A DNA stretch of 64,000 bases from Mycolicibacterium moriokaense (GTDB lineage Bacteria; Actinomycetota; Actinomycetes; Mycobacteriales; Mycobacteriaceae). The DNA lies in the NCBI RefSeq assembly GCF_010726085.1, contig NZ_AP022560.1:6138001-6202000 (forward strand). The letters run 5' to 3'. The position numbers were made by a program, and so were the translations under genes. Of the stretch, positions 61,948-64,000 are shown in pieces. Each line of letters opens with the position of its first letter. The stretch's first letter is position 1. The notes under the pieces were generated by a model. The model worked only from the letters and a program-made list of their open reading frames with translations. It did not search any database and was not told where the DNA came from.

Positions 61948-62487
61948 GTGAGCTTGCGACACGCTGCGCTGGGACTGTTGGCCGACCAACCCGCTAGCGG
62001 TTATGACCTGCTGAAACTCTTTCAACTGTCGATGGACATGGTGTGGCCGGCCACTCAGAGCCAGCTCTACGGTGAGCTCAACAAGATGGCCGCCGAAGGG
62101 CTCATCAAGGTGGCCAACCTCGGGCCGCGGGGGCGCAAGGAGTACGCGATCACCGACGCGGGGCGGGCCGAGTTGCAGCGCTGGATGCTGTCTCCGCACG
62201 AGGACCCGCCGATTCGCAATGCGGCCCTGCTGCGCGTGTTGATGCTCGGGCTCGTCACCAGCGACCAGCAGCGCGAGTACATGGAGACGTACCGGGCCAC
62301 CGCCGAGCGCGACCTCGCGCGCTACGAACAGATCCGCGACTCCCACGAGTGGACCGACAGCGACGACGACTTCTTCGCCAACGCCGTGCTGGAGAACGGG
62401 TTGCGCTGGAGCAAGGCGAAGGCGGAATGGGCCAGCTGGGTCATCGACGCCCTGGACCGCCGGGCGCGCGCGTCGGGCGCTAGCTGA
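61948..62487 (+). CDS. PadR-family transcriptional regulator
   Basis: A 179-residue PadR repressor. The winged helix reads LRHAALGLLADQPASGYDLL, then WPATQSQLYGELNKMAAEGL and GRKEYAITDAGRAELQRWM. The C-terminal helical domain (YMETYRATAERDLARYEQIR) is the usual dimerisation part. It probably represses itself and the divergent membrane gene through the inverted repeat at 61885-61926. Its 3' end overlaps the convergent DUF427 gene by eight bases. Confidence 0.9.
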   Translation: MSLRHAALGLLADQPASGYDLLKLFQLSMDMVWPATQSQLYGELNKMAAEGLIKVANLGPRGRKEYAITDAGRAELQRWMLSPHEDPPIRNAALLRVLMLGLVTSDQQREYMETYRATAERDLARYEQIRDSHEWTDSDDDFFANAVLENGLRWSKAKAEWASWVIDALDRRARASGAS

Positions 62488-63178
62488 AGTGGGTGCTGGG
62501 CCGGGCCAGCTGCACGCCGTCGACGGTGATGTCGACCTTCTCGTTGTAGAACGCGACCAGATTGGCGATCGGCGCCACCGCGGGCAGCGGCGTCTCATAG
62601 GTCCAGGCGAGATCGGGCACTAGAGCGTCGGCGACGCGCACCGACCAGTACCCCGACGTGACTCCCTTGTAGGGGCACAGCGTCTGCGTGGTCGACCGCT
62701 CGAGGTGTTCGAAAGCCACATCGGTGCGGTCGATGTAGTAGCGCGTGGGCAGCCCGGTTTCGAACAGCAGCACCGGAGTGTGGGTGTCGGCCAACACCAC
62801 ACCGTCGAGCGCGACCGTGACGTGGCGATGGGACCGCAGCGCGTCCACCCGCGCATACGGATTGCGCGGATGTCCGTATATCGGCTCGTCCTCCTCGAAC
62901 CAGCTCAGCGTGTCCCAGCGAAACCGCACGAGTCCGGCGAAGGGGCCGTCGTCGAATACCCGGGCCGACGGGAGACTTTCGCGCAGAACATCGGCGCGGA
63001 CATCCGACAGCGGAATGTAGTACTGCGGGTAGTACGGCACCTCCCACACGTATCGCGCAGCGATCGTGTCGAAGACCAACTGGGTGCCAAGGAAGCCGCG
63101 AACTCGCCGCGGCGAAGGTTCGACGCGACCGCGATCCGCCGCTGTCTGGGGGTAGTCCGGCGTCGGCTGTAAGTTCAT
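62480..63178 (-). CDS. Double DUF427-domain protein
   Basis: A 232-residue protein with two DUF427 domains. The first holds VFDTIAARYVWEVPYYPQYY near residue 35, the second VVLADTHTPVLLFETGLPTR, YYIDRTDVAFEHLERSTTQT and LCPYKGVTSGYWSV with the family CPYKG motif. DUF427 proteins are common in actinobacteria and have no agreed function. ATG 63178 is chosen because homology begins there and GAAGGG lies upstream. Confidence 0.87.
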   Translation of the reverse strand: MNLQPTPDYPQTAADRGRVEPSPRRVRGFLGTQLVFDTIAARYVWEVPYYPQYYIPLSDVRADVLRESLPSARVFDDGPFAGLVRFRWDTLSWFEEDEPIYGHPRNPYARVDALRSHRHVTVALDGVVLADTHTPVLLFETGLPTRYYIDRTDVAFEHLERSTTQTLCPYKGVTSGYWSVRVADALVPDLAWTYETPLPAVAPIANLVAFYNEKVDITVDGVQLARPSTHFS

Positions 63179-63421
63179 CTCGGTGCCCTTCCCTCGCGTT
63201 CGGGATCGGTCGCGGTTCCTCCAGTCTGCACACGGGCCGACATCGGCCACGTCGTCAGCTCGGTATCCGCTTCCCGCAACGGCATTCGGCCGACTGTGAT
63301 GGTCCAATCCCAATCCCGTTTCGTAACGTCTTTTTGATCTTGATTTTCACGAATTTCGGGCTCCCCCTCCGGTAGCGTTATGACCGCTTTGCATGCCCCC
63401 GCCCTTGACAGGAAGACTTCG

Positions 63422-63718
63422 ATGACACAACCACCGCCCCCGCAAGCGGCGCCGAGCTCACACCTGGTGCTGGGCATCCTGACGACACTGTTCTGCTGTC
63501 TTCCGCTCGGCGTCGTCTCGATAGTCAAGGCGGCACAGGTCAACGGCCTCTGGGCGCAGGGCCGCTACGCCGAAGCGCAAGCGTCTTCGGCCGCCGCCAA
63601 GAAGTGGGCGATCTGGAGCGTGGTCGCCACCGTCCTGCTGTACATCGTGATCGGCATCCTGATCGCCACCGGCGTCATCGCCGCGGACTTCGACACATCG
63701 ACAACGACGGAATACTGA
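63422..63718 (+). CDS. CD225/dispanin-family membrane protein
   Basis: A 98-residue protein with two membrane segments. The first (HLVLGILTTLFCCLPLGVVS, IVKAAQVNGLWAQGRYAEA) is the CD225/dispanin signature; the second (AIWSVVATVLLYIVIGILIA) is followed by a short acidic tail. Function is unknown in bacteria. ATG 63422 has AGGAAG upstream; an ATG at 63380 lies almost on top of a TAGCGT -10 (63373-63378) and is less likely. The DUF2752 gene follows closely. Confidence 0.82.
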   Translation: MTQPPPPQAAPSSHLVLGILTTLFCCLPLGVVSIVKAAQVNGLWAQGRYAEAQASSAAAKKWAIWSVVATVLLYIVIGILIATGVIAADFDTSTTTEY

Positions 63719-63771
63719 TTTCCACACAGCTCCAGCGCAGCATCCCCGGCCGCCTCGGCGACCCACTTCTC

Positions 63772-64000
63772 GTGGGAGCCCTGGCGGCCGGTGCGTGTGC
63801 GGTGGTCTGGATCGGGGACCCGACCACGCCGGGCGGTTTCCTGCCCGTGTGCCCGACGAAAGCCCTTCTGGGCATTGACTGCCCGGGGTGCGGCACACTT
63901 CGGATGATCTACTCGCTACTGCACTTCGACTTCCTGGCCGCGCTGCGGTTCAACGCACTCGCCGTCGTCGCAGTGGCATTGCTGCTCGTCGCCTACGCCG
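63772..64000 (+). CDS. DUF2752 membrane protein (partial)
   Basis: A DUF2752 protein running off the right edge. The family core FLPVCPTKALLGIDCPGCGT, LRM is clear, with the CPGCG pair, then a membrane segment (FLAALRFNALAVVAVALLLV). No ATG, GTG or TTG precedes GTG 63772 in frame after the dispanin stop, although coding-like sequence (STQLQRSIPGRLGDPLL) extends back to it. A rare start such as ATT 63718 is therefore possible. DUF2752 often neighbours dispanin genes; function unknown. Confidence 0.75.
   Translation, partial: MGALAAGACAVVWIGDPTTPGGFLPVCPTKALLGIDCPGCGTLRMIYSLLHFDFLAALRFNALAVVAVALLLVAYA

Overview
The window is high-GC actinobacterial DNA from a mycobacterium, most likely a fast-growing Mycolicibacterium-type species. 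Its core is the reverse-oriented counterpart of the Mycobacterium tuberculosis Rv0321-Rv0353 neighbourhood: read right to left it carries dcd, udgA, Rv0332- and Rv0333-like genes, rmlA, aspC, the Rv0338c-type iron-sulfur reductase, iniR, an Rv0340-like gene, iniB-iniA-iniC and dnaK-grpE-dnaJ-hspR. Other mycobacterial hallmarks are the HAIR operators at dnaK, a type II flavohemoglobin, CYP140, an F420-type LLM oxidoreductase, and many start codons 5-8 bases after a TANNNT -10 element (leaderless transcription). Gene names rest on recalled family knowledge; no database search was run.

Layout. 1-9.2 kb: a multicopper oxidase with FG-GAP repeats (runs off the left edge), a GAP-family membrane protein, a TetR/ABC-2-like membrane pair with a shared operator, flavohemoglobin, zinc alcohol dehydrogenase and an aldose epimerase. 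9.2-13.3 kb: the DnaK chaperone operon. 13.4-19.7 kb: a P1B-type ATPase fused to hemerythrin behind two DosR-like boxes, a Met/His-rich membrane protein, then leaderless genes for a lipoprotein, an LLM oxidoreductase and two membrane proteins with Ser/Thr-rich tails. 19.7-29.6 kb: iniBAC, the Rv0340-like gene, and the divergent operon of an Hsp70-like membrane protein and IniR. 29.7-37.5 kb: iron-sulfur reductase, aminotransferase, a SigF-type stress group (CsbD-like, coiled-coil, DUF4383) and a YibE/F protein. 37.5-46.9 kb: rmlA, small enzymes, CYP140 with its TetR regulator, udgA, a DUF7159 membrane protein, amt with a GlnR-like box, and dcd.

47-64 kb is accessory. It holds tRNA-Gly, a GlxA/HD/cupin trio, a frameshifted PknD-like kinase, an EmbR-like SARP-FHA regulator and a small secreted protein whose promoter carries SARP-type direct repeats. 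A second copy of that promoter and a shortened secreted protein lies 6 kb away. Between them are a dioxygenase, an AbrB-family protein and a glycosyltransferase-glycosidase operon under a near-perfect CIRCE element. A frameshifted serine hydrolase, a PadR pair, DUF427, dispanin and DUF2752 genes close the window.

Taken together the region is rich in envelope and stress functions: heat shock (HspR and probably HrcA), cell-wall stress (iniBAC), hypoxia-type control (DosR-like boxes), SigF-type stress and Ser/Thr kinase signalling. The most promising undescribed unit is the kinase, EmbR-like regulator and paired secreted peptides. The next is the set of membrane-anchored Hsp70-fold proteins with disordered outer tails (25.2 kb and 42.9 kb).
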